Part shown: positions 7,844 through 15,855 of the stretch, in pieces
How positions within the stretch are numbered: position 1 is the stretch's first letter
Layout of the letters: each line of letters opens with the position of its first letter
NCBI GenBank assembly: GCA_905479495.1
Contig: CAJQMR010000002.1
Coordinates: 186,001 to 250,000 of the forward strand
Length of the DNA stretch: 64,000 bases
Direction of reading: 5' to 3'
Origin: an uncultured Anaerolineae bacterium
Lineage (GTDB): Bacteria; Chloroflexota; Anaerolineae; Promineifilales; Promineifilaceae
Notes under the pieces: generated by a model
Told to the model about the DNA's origin: nothing
Databases searched by the model: none
Seen by the model: the letters and a program-made list of their open reading frames with translations, nothing else
Translations under genes and position numbers: made by a program

Positions 7844-8821
7844 ATGAACCAACAACCACACCCCGCCAGCTGGCAATCACACAGCTTTCGCGCCATGGGC
7901 AGCCAGATTGTACTTTGGCTAGACAGCCAAAATGTGGCCCAGGCTGCCAGCGCTTTTGCGCAAGCCGAAGCCTTGTTTGCCAACAACGAACAGGTTCTGA
8001 GCCGCTTTCGTTCTGATAGCGAGCTTACGCAGCTGAATGCTCGCAGCGGGCAGTGGGTAACGGTTTCTAGCCTGATGTGGCGTGAGGTTAACCGAGCCGT
8101 AGACATGGCGCGACAAACCAACGGCCGTTTCGATCCTACACTGCTCAATGCCCTGGCCCAGGCCGGGTATGATCAAAGTTTTGAGCGGATTGGCAGCGGG
8201 CGCAACGGCCGTTGGCTGGCGTCTGAAACTTTAATCGGCCGTTGGGCCGAAATTGAACTGGATGAAACGCTGCAGGCTGTGCGACTGCCTGCGGGGGTGC
8301 AGCTCGATTTGGGTGGCATTGCCAAGGGGGATACGGCCCAACAAGCGTTGTCGCTGTTGCAGCCGGTTGGCCCTTGCCTGGTGGATGCGGGTGGCGATTT
8401 GGTGGCTGGCGCAGCGCCGGTTGGCTACCCTGGCTGGCCGGTTGCTCTCAGCCGACCTGGGGCAGATGACACTGCCGAAGCAGATGCTCTGGCCACTTTT
8501 TGGCTGGCTGAGGGGGCGTTGGCTACCTCGGGGATCGATTATCGCCGTTGGGTACAGGCTGGCGTCGTTGCCCATCATCTCATCGACCCCTGTACGGGGC
8601 AACCGGCCAACACCGACGCACTTACGGCCACAGTGCTGGCCCGCGATGCGGCGACGGCTGAGGCGTGGGCCACGGCTACCTTAATTTCTGGAGCCGATGC
8701 TGGTATCGACAGCCTGCTGGATGTTGATCTGGCTGGTCTGGTGGTGGGGCGAGACGGCCGTATCCTGGCCACACTCCGCATGGATCATCTGCTTCAGGGC
8801 CAGTTGTCTCCCCTGGCCTGA
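7844..8821 (+). CDS. apbE: ApbE-family FAD:protein FMN transferase
   Basis: A 325-residue enzyme predicted to transfer FMN from FAD to a Thr of a partner redox protein using Mg2+. Family motifs seen are 'GRFDPTLLNALAQAGYD', 'LDLGGIAKG', 'CLVDAGGDL', 'ALATSGIDYRRW' and 'HHLIDPCTGQPA'. Most ApbE proteins are lipoproteins or secreted; this one shows no signal peptide, so it may act in the cytoplasm or start differently. It follows three small membrane proteins and precedes a ferric-reductase-like membrane protein, a context typical of flavin-based transmembrane electron transfer, but no FMN-binding domain protein is encoded in the window. Confidence 0.9.
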   Translation: MNQQPHPASWQSHSFRAMGSQIVLWLDSQNVAQAASAFAQAEALFANNEQVLSRFRSDSELTQLNARSGQWVTVSSLMWREVNRAVDMARQTNGRFDPTLLNALAQAGYDQSFERIGSGRNGRWLASETLIGRWAEIELDETLQAVRLPAGVQLDLGGIAKGDTAQQALSLLQPVGPCLVDAGGDLVAGAAPVGYPGWPVALSRPGADDTAEADALATFWLAEGALATSGIDYRRWVQAGVVAHHLIDPCTGQPANTDALTATVLARDAATAEAWATATLISGADAGIDSLLDVDLAGLVVGRDGRILATLRMDHLLQGQLSPLA

Positions 8822-8825
8822 GGCC

Positions 8826-8881
8826 ATTTCCCCGGAAACTGTCTGGCCGAACCAGACCTATTCAAACGTTTCCGGGGAAAT
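8826..8881. repeat. Inverted repeat, TTTCC-GGAAAC family (copy 2)
   Basis: Arms ATTTCCCCGGAAAC (8826-8839) and GTTTCCGGGGAAAT (8868-8881) are perfect inverse complements. Inside them lies a second perfect pair, GTCTGG and CCAGAC. It starts 4 bp after the ApbE-like stop and could act as a terminator or RNA-stabilising hairpin. Confidence 0.85.
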
Positions 8882-9013
8882 CTATATGCCAAGATTGGGC
8901 CAATTTTCTCTAGAACAGACAATCCCATTGATAAAATTGGTCCAATCTCCTGAGTACATCAATCGTTACAACATTTATTCAAACTTGACTAATTCATTGT
9001 ATTGGAGAATTTC

Positions 9014-9736
9014 ATGACAACCATCACAGACACAAATAACCGCACTGATTATTGGGACAGCTTTCTGACATTCATTTTTAGCCTGGTGCTGGGAATTACT
9101 GGTGGCCTGGTTTTGCTGGGGACGGGCTGGGTGTTGACGAACACATCTGCCGGTACCACCATTGCCAATGCCCTGGCCCTCACTGAAAAAACGCCCTGGT
9201 ACTTTACCCGCTCGGCGGGCACGGTGGCTTACTTGCTGCTGGCAAGCTCTACCATTTGGGGGTTGCTGCTCAGCACGAAACTGATCAAAGAAACGGTTCC
9301 AGCCGCGCTGGCTTTGGCCATGCACAATATCTTGTCTTGGCTGGCGGTGCTGCTCACCGGGCTGCACGCCCTGGCGCTGTTGTGGGACAGCTTTTACACC
9401 TACACCCTGGCCGATTTGACGGTGCCTTTTATTGGTCCATATAAACCGGGCTGGGTTGGCTTGGGGATCATTGGCTTTTACCTGATGTTTATCACGTCGT
9501 TGAGCTTTAACTTCCGCAAGCAGATTGGACAAAAGCGCTGGCGGCAGTTGCATTACGCTACCTTTGGGGTTTACATTTTGGCCACGGTTCACGGCGCGAT
9601 GGCCGGGACGGACAGTGGCAACCTGGGGATGCAGCTCCTGTACTGGGGCAGCGGATTGATTGTTCTTTTCCTGATCAATTTCCGGTTGGTGACGGGCAAA
9701 GGCAAAAAACCAGCCCGCACTTCACCACGCGATTGA
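9014..9736 (+). CDS. Ferric-reductase-like transmembrane protein
   Basis: A 240-residue integral membrane protein with about six hydrophobic segments and conserved His residues in the middle helices ('ALAMHNILSWLAVLLTGLHA' and 'LHYATFGVYILATVHGAM'), the pattern of the ferric reductase-like transmembrane domain that binds b-type haem. No FAD/NAD-binding domain is attached, as in MsrQ/YedZ-like members. The start at 9014 follows a GGAG at 9004-9007. It probably moves electrons across the membrane, perhaps to or from the flavinylated target of the ApbE-like enzyme upstream; the partner is not identified. Confidence 0.8.
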   Translation: MTTITDTNNRTDYWDSFLTFIFSLVLGITGGLVLLGTGWVLTNTSAGTTIANALALTEKTPWYFTRSAGTVAYLLLASSTIWGLLLSTKLIKETVPAALALAMHNILSWLAVLLTGLHALALLWDSFYTYTLADLTVPFIGPYKPGWVGLGIIGFYLMFITSLSFNFRKQIGQKRWRQLHYATFGVYILATVHGAMAGTDSGNLGMQLLYWGSGLIVLFLINFRLVTGKGKKPARTSPRD

Positions 9737-9750
9737 TAGTAACTTGAAGT

Positions 9751-9784
9751 GAACGGCCGTATTCGATGAGGATACGGCCGTTTC
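9751..9784 (+). terminator. Terminator built from two ACGGCCGT palindromes
   Basis: GAACGGCCGTAT (9751-9762) pairs with ATACGGCCGTTTC (9772-9784) around a 9-nt loop, 14 bp after the reductase stop codon, and runs into TTTCTCTTCT. A second example of a terminator made from the window-wide palindrome. Confidence 0.75.
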
Positions 9785-9824
9785 TCTTCTGGCTTCAATT
9801 CCCAACAATGAATAAAATACCTGA

Positions 9825-11072
9825 ATGGCTAAAACATTCCAACAATCACACCGGCTCATCACCTTGTTCATCTTGGTCACCGTTTTGGTGGCTTGTGGGG
9901 GGCAAGAAACGCCCGCCCCGGTAACAACAACCGATACGACTTCCCCAACGGAGATTGCAGCGGTAGATACGGCCGTTCCTGCCACAGCCACCCTGCCCCC
10001 AACCGCAGCCCCCACCGTCACCCTGCCGCCTCCGGCCATAGTCAATAATGAGCCAACGCCAACTACCCTGCCCACACCGACGGCCACGCCAGAGCCAGTG
10101 GCGCTTTACAGCCTCGAAGATTTTGGCACTGACCGCAATCCACTGACCGGCGAGTTGATGGAAGACCCTTCTGTGCTGCAAAGACGGCCGATTGCCATCA
10201 AAATTTCCAACAATCCACCCAGCTACACCCGGCCGCAGCACGGCATTGGCCAGGCCGACCTGGTTTTTGAGCACGTTACTGAAACCAACATCACCCGCTT
10301 CACCGCTATTTTCTACGGCCAGACCCCGCCCGATGTTGGCCCGATTCGCAGTGCGCGTCTCATCGACAAAGAGCTGCCCGCCATGTACGATGCCGCCATC
10401 TTTATGTCTGGCTCCCACCCCCTGATCCTGGATGCCATTGCCCAATCAGACATCGGTGACCGCATTTACCGTGAAATGTCTACGGGTTACTATCGCAAGG
10501 AAGAGGATGACAGCATTCCGTTTGAGCATACCCTTTACGCGGATCCAGCTGGTTTATGGGAAGCCGTTGAGTGGGGCCACGACAATCGCCCGCCTCGCTT
10601 CACTGCGACGATGGCTTTTGACACCACCCCGCCACCTGATGGCGATCCGGCCAGCTATGTGGAATTACATTATTCGACCTGGTCGGAGGTGGTGTGGGAA
10701 TATAATGAGGAAGACGGCCGTTACTACCGCACCGTTGATGGGGAAACCTTTGTTGATGGCAACAACGACGAGCAGGTCAGCGCCGCCAACGTCATCATCC
10801 TCTATGCGCCGCACCAGTTTGACCACTCCATTTGTGTCTACCCCCGTGAAGATGGCGGCTGCGACCTCTACACCACCGAAATCCAAATTTGGGGGCGTGG
10901 CTACGCCATGCTCATCCGCGACGGCCATAAGTATGACGTCACCTGGCTGCGCCAAAACCGCAGCGATATGTTTACCTTCATCGACGATGCGGGGAATCCG
11001 GTGCCATTGCAGATTGGCAACACCTGGTTTCAGGTGGTTCCTTTCTATTACGACGATCCCATCATTGAATAG
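9825..11072 (+). CDS. DUF3048 domain lipoprotein (YerB-like)
   Basis: A 415-residue predicted lipoprotein: signal peptide with lipobox LVAC (Cys at about residue 24), then a Thr/Pro/Ala-rich linker (about 27-90) and a DUF3048 domain. Recognisable family stretches are 'RRPIAIKISNNPPSYTRPQHG', 'ADLVFEHVTETNITRFTAIF', 'GPIRSARLIDKELPAMYDA' and, in the C-terminal half, 'DVTWLRQNRSDMFTF'. The family is widespread in Firmicutes and Chloroflexota (YerB) with no assigned biochemical role; it is anchored to the outer face of the membrane. It appears to be a single-gene unit between a terminator and a 206-bp spacer. Confidence 0.88.
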   Translation: MAKTFQQSHRLITLFILVTVLVACGGQETPAPVTTTDTTSPTEIAAVDTAVPATATLPPTAAPTVTLPPPAIVNNEPTPTTLPTPTATPEPVALYSLEDFGTDRNPLTGELMEDPSVLQRRPIAIKISNNPPSYTRPQHGIGQADLVFEHVTETNITRFTAIFYGQTPPDVGPIRSARLIDKELPAMYDAAIFMSGSHPLILDAIAQSDIGDRIYREMSTGYYRKEEDDSIPFEHTLYADPAGLWEAVEWGHDNRPPRFTATMAFDTTPPPDGDPASYVELHYSTWSEVVWEYNEEDGRYYRTVDGETFVDGNNDEQVSAANVIILYAPHQFDHSICVYPREDGGCDLYTTEIQIWGRGYAMLIRDGHKYDVTWLRQNRSDMFTFIDDAGNPVPLQIGNTWFQVVPFYYDDPIIE

Positions 11073-11278
11073 CCACTTGCGGTGACTTTGGCAAACTCAG
11101 CACAGGTCTGGATATAGCGCAATCGTTATTTCTATGACATTTATCATCCCATTTTCAGACATTTAGTAAGTGGTAATTGCTAGGACCTCACCTTACCATC
11201 CTCCTATTGCTGTTTGTAAGCCCTTTTTGTCTTCAATCATACATACAGATACATATAGGCACTGGATCATATTAAGCT

Positions 11279-11758
11279 ATGGGAATGCTAACTTCGAGGT
11301 CGAACCTCCATCAAAAATTAGGGTTGTTTAGATGGCTGATTCCATTAGGAATGGTTTTGCTAGTGGTTGGGTATGAGCTTGGCCCGGCTCGTTGGATTTA
11401 TTATGCGCTTGGATTTAACACTCACCTTTTGTCCGAAATTATCCTTTTTGGCACGGTGGGTCCGCTGTTGGCTTTTTTATTAATTGAGCTGCTGGACCGC
11501 TGGCTGGTTGAAAAAGAAAATGCTGAGCTGCGGGCAAAATTGCTAGACCTGGCCAAGCGGAAAGAGCTTGAAGTGAGCCAACTCAGCGATGACACCATCC
11601 AGGTTCTTTTTGCCGCTGGTCTATTGATTACAAACTTCAAATCCGAGCAATATGATCCTTCGCTCATCAATACCTCTCAAATTGAAATCACAGAGCAAGC
11701 GCTGCAAGATGCCATTCAGCGGCTCAGATCCCAAATCAAGTTAACCGAAACAACCTAA
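11279..11758 (+). CDS. Small membrane protein with His-less HisKA_3-like dimerisation helix
   Basis: A 159-residue protein: two membrane segments (about 18-36 and 51-72), a short coiled coil (about 77-100, 'EKENAELRAKLLDLAKRKEL') and a C-terminal helical hairpin. The latter, 'SQLSDDTIQVLFAAGLL', closely resembles the phosphoacceptor helix of HisKA_3 sensor kinases (consensus LHD-x-x-IQ-x-LFA-x-GL), but the phosphorylated His is replaced by Ser and there is no ATPase domain after it. It therefore looks like a remnant or regulator that could dimerise with true kinases. No response regulator lies next to it. Start ATG at 11279 lacks a strong RBS. Confidence 0.6.
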   Translation: MGMLTSRSNLHQKLGLFRWLIPLGMVLLVVGYELGPARWIYYALGFNTHLLSEIILFGTVGPLLAFLLIELLDRWLVEKENAELRAKLLDLAKRKELEVSQLSDDTIQVLFAAGLLITNFKSEQYDPSLINTSQIEITEQALQDAIQRLRSQIKLTETT

Positions 11759-11796
11759 ACCTGTTTGGCTTCATCGGGCGGGCAGTCGAGGGGGCG

Positions 11797-12708
11797 TTAT
11801 TCGTCTTCTTCGGCGGGGGTGGGGTTGCCTTCGCGCAGGTTTTGGAAGGTGAGCTGCCAGCCGCCGCTGAAGCCGCTGGCACATTCTTCGATACGCAGCC
11901 CGCTGACCTCAGGACTGCCATCGGGCAGATACACCGTGTAGGAAATGTCTGGCGACATCTCAAAATCGGCGTAGCCACGGCCGTTTTCCGGCTTAAATCC
12001 AGTAAAAAAGCGGTCGCTGCCATTTTGCCAGCTCACCGCAACTTCAATTCCCGGCAAATCGTTTAAAAAAGCATCCAGCACAATCACTTCAATCCGGGTG
12101 ATCGCTTCAGCCTCGTCGCAGAGGCGAGTTTGTTCCGTGAGGCGGTAGTTGGGTTGGGGAGTGGCGGTGGCTGGGCGCGTGGCTGTGGGCGACACGGTTG
12201 CAGTAGGTGTCGCCACGGCCGTACCGGTTGGTGGCGGCGTGTTGGTTGGCGTGGTCACGATGGCGGGTGTGGGTGTGGGCTGTAGATCGCTTGCGGGCGG
12301 CGTGGGGGCAAACAGGGCGATTGCTGGCCCTTGGGCACCAAGCTGGCGCGCCACCACGGCCAGTTGTTCCAGCAGGGGAGCGGGACGTTGTTGGCGAACG
12401 GCCGTATCCAGCAAATTATTGACCGTTTGGGCAATCTCTGGATCGTCGAGAGCCGCCAGCCGTTGCTGCGCCAGAGGCCAGTTATCATTGACCGCATAGC
12501 TCTGGCTCACCAAAATGATGTACGTTTCCCGGTAGCGGTCGTTAAACCGGGCTGGACTGGCATCGGTGAAAATGACCGGATCGACCACCCAGGCGTAGTA
12601 TAAACCGCCAGCTAAGCCAATCACCAGGCTGAGCAGCAGCCAGCCGGTAGAACTGAGACGACGCCAAAAGGGAAGGGGACGCTGCCGTCGGCGGGCTGGT
12701 GGGGTCAT
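11797..12708 (-). CDS. Membrane-anchored protein with Thr-Pro linker and C-terminal beta domain
   Basis: A 303-residue protein of unknown function: basic N terminus, one membrane segment (about 20-42), a helical extracytoplasmic domain (about 48-130), a Thr/Pro/Ala linker (about 138-183) and a C-terminal domain (about 188-290) that may be beta-rich. The helical domain is paralogous to the neighbour at 12705-13109: 'FTDASPARFNDRYRETYI' here and 'FTDANPTVLEDQYRRDYV' there. The ATG overlaps the upstream stop by 4 bp (ATGA), so the pair is translationally coupled. It may be a scaffold at the outer membrane face. Confidence 0.7.
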   Translation of the reverse strand: MTPPARRRQRPLPFWRRLSSTGWLLLSLVIGLAGGLYYAWVVDPVIFTDASPARFNDRYRETYIILVSQSYAVNDNWPLAQQRLAALDDPEIAQTVNNLLDTAVRQQRPAPLLEQLAVVARQLGAQGPAIALFAPTPPASDLQPTPTPAIVTTPTNTPPPTGTAVATPTATVSPTATRPATATPQPNYRLTEQTRLCDEAEAITRIEVIVLDAFLNDLPGIEVAVSWQNGSDRFFTGFKPENGRGYADFEMSPDISYTVYLPDGSPEVSGLRIEECASGFSGGWQLTFQNLREGNPTPAEEDE

Positions 12709-13109
12709 GGTGCGGCCTCTGGCGGGGTGGGTAGGTATGGAGCCATAGCGGGCGTGTATTGACCAATGTCGTTGGCTAATCGCGCGAGGCGGCGAATGGC
12801 GGCCTCATCATCCTGCCGCAAAATCATCTCGATGAGCACTTGCAGAACATACTGCGGCCCATCTTCCCCCAAATCGTCGATGTGCTGCTGCGCCGCTGCC
12901 AGATTGTTGTCCAGGGCGTAGCTGTCGGCAATAAGCTGCACGTAATCGCGACGGTATTGGTCTTCCAGCACAGTGGGGTTGGCATCGGTGAATTCCGTGG
13001 GCCAGAAGACCCAGCCAATGGCCAACCCCAAGCCAATGCCGATGGCCAGGCCAAGTAAAATGAAGATTGGGGTGGGTAGACGTTTCATGCGGCCGTTTCT
13101 AGTTGACAT
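12705..13109 (-). CDS. Small membrane-anchored helical protein, paralogue of the downstream gene
   Basis: A 134-residue protein with one N-terminal membrane segment (about 15-34) and a helical extracytoplasmic domain ('YVQLIADSYALDNNLAAAQQ') of the same type as in the next gene, ending where that gene's linker starts. Two starts are possible: ATG at 13109 (used) or ATG at 13088 (MKRLPTPIF); neither has a good RBS. Function unknown; first gene of a two-gene minus-strand unit. Confidence 0.65.
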   Translation of the reverse strand: MSTRNGRMKRLPTPIFILLGLAIGIGLGLAIGWVFWPTEFTDANPTVLEDQYRRDYVQLIADSYALDNNLAAAQQHIDDLGEDGPQYVLQVLIEMILRQDDEAAIRRLARLANDIGQYTPAMAPYLPTPPEAAP

Positions 13110-13222
13110 AAAAAAAGAGCTACCCGCTACCGAGCAACCCTTTGTATTTGCCCAGCCCCCTAGCGGGGCTTATAATCCAGCGACTTTGCTGGAAAAACCA
13201 ACAAGTTACACTTGATGGTCAA

Positions 13223-13304
13223 TGCCGAAGGTGGGAATCGAACCCACACTCCCGAAGGAACACGAGTTTGAGTCGTGCGCGTCTGCCAGTTCCGCCACTT
13301 CGGC
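13223..13304 (-). tRNA. tRNA-Leu (anticodon CAA)
   Basis: Read on the minus strand, the 7-bp acceptor stem GCCGAAG/CTTCGGC, a D-arm with GGCGGAACTGGCAGA, the anticodon stem-loop CACGA-CTCAAAC-TCGTG (anticodon CAA, reading UUG), a long variable arm (TTCCTTCGGGAGT) and the T-arm with GGTTCGATTCC are all present. The class II variable arm fits leucine. The discriminator base is A; the CCA end is not encoded. Confidence 0.97.
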
Positions 13305-13324
13305 CAGTTTTTTGGACGTGCGGG

Positions 13325-13353
13325 AGTATAGTTCATGGTTTTTTTTCTGTCAA
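13325..13353 (-). promoter_or_regulatory. Sigma-70 type promoter of tRNA-Leu
   Basis: On the minus strand a perfect -35 TTGACA (13348-13353) is separated by 17 bp from the -10 box TATACT (13325-13330), which ends 20 bp before the mature tRNA 5' end. The spacer contains an A-run. This is the clearest housekeeping promoter in the window. Confidence 0.85.
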
Positions 13354-13421
13354 TAATGGCTAACCAGTAAAAAGTTGAATGTTTATTACTTTTTGCTTTT
13401 CATTATATTACTTGCGAATTT

Positions 13422-14018
13422 ATGGATGAAGTTGCCCTCATAGAGCAGGCTCAAAAAGGCGATGTTCAAGCGTATAACACGCTTGTTTTGCACTACCAGC
13501 AGGTTGTGTACAACGTTGCTTATCGCATCATGGGTGATCCGCAGTCAGCTGAGGATGCTGCCCAAGAGGCGTTTATCTCTGCTTACAAATCGCTCAACAA
13601 GTTTTATGGTGGCAACTTCAAGGCGTGGCTCCTGCGCATTACCACCAACGGCTGCTATGATGAGCTGCGCCGCCGCAAGCGCCGTCCCCAATCCTCTTTA
13701 GAAAGAATTACCGATGACAATCAGGAATCCTTTGCTTTTTTGCGTGATCCGGCCATTGGGCCAGAAAAGCGGCAGCAGCAGATGGAGCTGATTCAGGCCA
13801 TCGAGGATTGTTTGCAGAATTTACCAGATGACCAGCGGGTAACGGCCGTTCTCTGTGACGTTGAAGGGTACGATTACAATGCCATTGCCGACATGACCGA
13901 TGTGTCGCTGGGCACGGTAAAGTCCCGCGTCAGCCGCGCGCGATCCAAATTGCGTGACTGTTTGCAAGGGTTTAAGGAACTTTTACCAGACAATTATCGT
14001 TTACAGAGTGAACCATAA
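13422..14018 (+). CDS. ECF sigma factor (RNA polymerase sigma-70, RpoE type)
   Basis: A 198-residue extracytoplasmic-function sigma factor. Region 2 spans about residues 20-90 ('YNVAYRIMGDPQSAEDAAQE', 'SLNKFYGGNFKAWLLRITTN') and region 4 about 125-185, with the helix-turn-helix 'YDYNAIADMTDVSLGTVKSR'. The gene directly upstream of it in transcription terms is none; 81 bp downstream lies a membrane protein with features of an anti-sigma factor, so the pair probably forms a sigma/anti-sigma switch that responds to an envelope signal. The family call is firm; the target genes are unknown. Confidence 0.95.
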   Translation: MDEVALIEQAQKGDVQAYNTLVLHYQQVVYNVAYRIMGDPQSAEDAAQEAFISAYKSLNKFYGGNFKAWLLRITTNGCYDELRRRKRRPQSSLERITDDNQESFAFLRDPAIGPEKRQQQMELIQAIEDCLQNLPDDQRVTAVLCDVEGYDYNAIADMTDVSLGTVKSRVSRARSKLRDCLQGFKELLPDNYRLQSEP

Positions 14019-14044
14019 CGATTCAAGGTATATGATGATGAGGT

Positions 14045-14092
14045 GTAATTAGGTAATTACTCAATTACCTAATTAGCCAATTACTCAATTGC
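14045..14092. repeat. AATTAC word-family inverted repeat (copy a)
   Basis: Between the sigma factor and its neighbour the words TAATTAGGTAATTACTCAAT and ATTACCTAATTAGCCAATTA alternate and can pair. Copies b-d of the same word family are at 40192-40246, 41957-42012 and 45516-45600. Confidence 0.75.
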
Positions 14093-14099
14093 GATAAAA

Positions 14100-15122
14100 A
14101 TGTTCGATTTTTTGCGGAACCTAACGAAATCAGCCGAGGAGAAGCGGCAAGAAACGGTAGCAGCCTACCTGGATGAGGCGCTGCCGGGCACGGCCAGGCA
14201 GCAGTTTGAGCAGGAAATGGCTCAAGATGAAACGCTGCGCCTGGAAGTGGAGCAGCTTCTTCTGATCAAACAGAGCCTGCGCCAGCTGCCGCAGCGAGAT
14301 GTGCCGCGTAATTTTATTTTGGACCCGGCCAAATACGGCCGTCCTGCCCGGCAACCCTGGGTAAAAGCCTACCCCGTCCTACGTGCCGCCACGGCCATGA
14401 CCGCTTTTTTCCTGATCTTTGCCTTTGCGGCCGGCATCTTTACTAGCCTGAGCGGGAGCGAACCCGCAATGTCGGCTCCCGCAGCCGATGTAGCCCAGAT
14501 GGAATCGGTGGAGGTCACCAGCGAAGTGACAGAAGCAACAGAATCGCTGGCTTTTGAGGCTGATGCAGCGGCGAACGCGGTGGAGGAACCTGTCGCAGAG
14601 TCGGCTGCGGAAGAAGAAGCTATGGATGAGGCGGAACCGGATGCATTTGATGTAGCGGTTGAAGATACAGCCGAAGAGATGGTCGAGGAGGAGATGTCTG
14701 CCGAAGAGGCAGCGCCATCTGCCCCTGAGGCCACGGCCGTTCCCAGCACAATAGATTCTCTTCAAGGGGACGCAGCCGAAGATGGGGCAACTGTTGCCGA
14801 ACCAATCGTTCAGCCAACACCCACCATCTCGCCCACGCCGACCGTTTCCACGCTGCCTCGCGTGACGCCACCCACGCCGCTGCCGGAGCGTGACATGGAC
14901 CAGGTGGCTGGCGGTGAAGCTGCCGATGATGCTGTCGCTGAACTACCAGAAATGGAAGGCGATACAGAATCTGCGGAGACAACGGCCGTTCTACCCGAAG
15001 AAGAGGTAGAAGAAATGGTCGTAGATCAACCGGCTAACCCGCTGCTTTGGCTGCAAATTGGCCTGGGCGGGCTGCTAATTCTTTTGCTCGGTCTCACGTT
15101 CTACGCTCGCCGCCAACGATAG
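14100..15122 (+). CDS. Putative membrane anti-sigma factor with acidic Ala/Glu-rich extracytoplasmic region
   Basis: A 340-residue protein. The N-terminal cytoplasmic part (about 1-75, 'KRQETVAAYLDEALPGTARQ') resembles the helical anti-sigma domain but lacks the zinc-binding His-Cys-Cys set. A first membrane segment (about 95-120) is followed by a long extracytoplasmic region very rich in Ala, Glu and Asp and then Thr/Pro, and a second membrane segment near the C terminus (about 315-335) ends in RRQR. It follows the ECF sigma gene at 81 bp, which is the main support for the role. Calling it anti-sigma is inference from position and topology. Confidence 0.65.
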   Translation: MFDFLRNLTKSAEEKRQETVAAYLDEALPGTARQQFEQEMAQDETLRLEVEQLLLIKQSLRQLPQRDVPRNFILDPAKYGRPARQPWVKAYPVLRAATAMTAFFLIFAFAAGIFTSLSGSEPAMSAPAADVAQMESVEVTSEVTEATESLAFEADAAANAVEEPVAESAAEEEAMDEAEPDAFDVAVEDTAEEMVEEEMSAEEAAPSAPEATAVPSTIDSLQGDAAEDGATVAEPIVQPTPTISPTPTVSTLPRVTPPTPLPERDMDQVAGGEAADDAVAELPEMEGDTESAETTAVLPEEEVEEMVVDQPANPLLWLQIGLGGLLILLLGLTFYARRQR

Positions 15123-15139
15123 AATCGGATTTTCTTTTT

Positions 15140-15182
15140 CAGGCCAAGGCGCAAGGAGAAATAAAACTTTGCGCCTTTATGT
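15140..15182. repeat. GCAAAG word-family inverted repeat
   Basis: AAGGCGCAAGGAG and ACTTTGCGCCTTT face each other over a short AT loop just after the anti-sigma gene. It can form a hairpin and may serve as its terminator; related to the repeats at 418-507 and 37755. Confidence 0.65.
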
Positions 15183-15199
15183 GAAACCGTCTAACCAGA

Positions 15200-15721
15200 A
15201 TGATACCTTTCTCCGCCCCAGAAAATGTGAAATTTTGTAGTCGCTGCGCCACGCCGATGGAGACGCGGCAGATTGCTGACAAGCCGCGCCGGGTTTGTCC
15301 CAGCTGTGGCTTTATCCATTTCACTGATCCCAAGGTGGGCGTGGGTGTTTTTGTGGTGAACGAGGGCAAGATTTTGCTGGTGCGTCGCACGATGCACCCG
15401 GAAATTGGCAAGTGGAGCATTCCGGCTGGCTTTTTGGACGCGGGTGAGAACCCGGCGGAAACGGCCGTACGCGAAGCCCTTGAAGAAACCAATCTAGAGG
15501 TAGCTATTGAGGAATTGATTGGCGTTTACCACAATCCGCCAGGGCAGGGCGGCGCCTCGATCTTCATCATGTACAAGGCGCGATTACTGGGCGGCACTAT
15601 CCAGGCGGGTGATGACGCCGATGCCGCCGCCTTCTTCGCCCCGGACGATCTACCCGAAATCGCCTTTGCCTCCACCCGCGCCGCCATTGACCGGCTTAAA
15701 GCCAAACTAGCCACTGACTAA
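15200..15721 (+). CDS. Zinc-ribbon Nudix hydrolase
   Basis: A 173-residue hydrolase that cleaves nucleoside-diphosphate-linked substrates. An N-terminal zinc ribbon (Cys13, Cys16, Cys33, Cys36) precedes the Nudix fold, as in NudC-type and ADP-ribose pyrophosphatase-like proteins. The Nudix box runs from Gly77: G-x5-E83-x7-R91-E-x2-E95-E96, all metal-binding Glu residues in place. The SQPWPFPxS motif of NADH pyrophosphatase is not present, so NudC activity is not supported and the substrate is open. Single gene between spacer repeats. Confidence 0.92.
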   Translation: MIPFSAPENVKFCSRCATPMETRQIADKPRRVCPSCGFIHFTDPKVGVGVFVVNEGKILLVRRTMHPEIGKWSIPAGFLDAGENPAETAVREALEETNLEVAIEELIGVYHNPPGQGGASIFIMYKARLLGGTIQAGDDADAAAFFAPDDLPEIAFASTRAAIDRLKAKLATD

Positions 15722-15735
15722 AAGTTCAATTAAAT

Positions 15736-15805
15736 AATAGGACGCTGATTACCCTGATCTACCTGATAGAAATGATCAAATCAGGGCAATCAGGGAAATC
15801 TGCGT
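15736..15805. repeat. Inverted repeat, CTGATT word family
   Basis: The spacer before mutL reads CTGATTACCCTGATCTACCT and then ATCAGGGCAATCAGGG, forming imperfect arms. Its first 16 bases (AATAGGACGCTGATTA) are identical to 40712-40727, the start of a similar repeat upstream of the peroxiredoxin gene. Confidence 0.7.
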
Positions 15806-15855
15806 ATCATTCTCTTTTTCTAAACGATGTGGGTCGCTGTGGTACAATTGCCGCT

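Noticed and set aside
13150..13200. Second tRNA or small RNA downstream of tRNA-Leu
   Set aside because: Only two small hairpins (CCCCTAGCGGGG and CCAGCGACTTTGCTGG) are present; they look like tRNA transcript terminators or processing sites and no tRNA cloverleaf forms.
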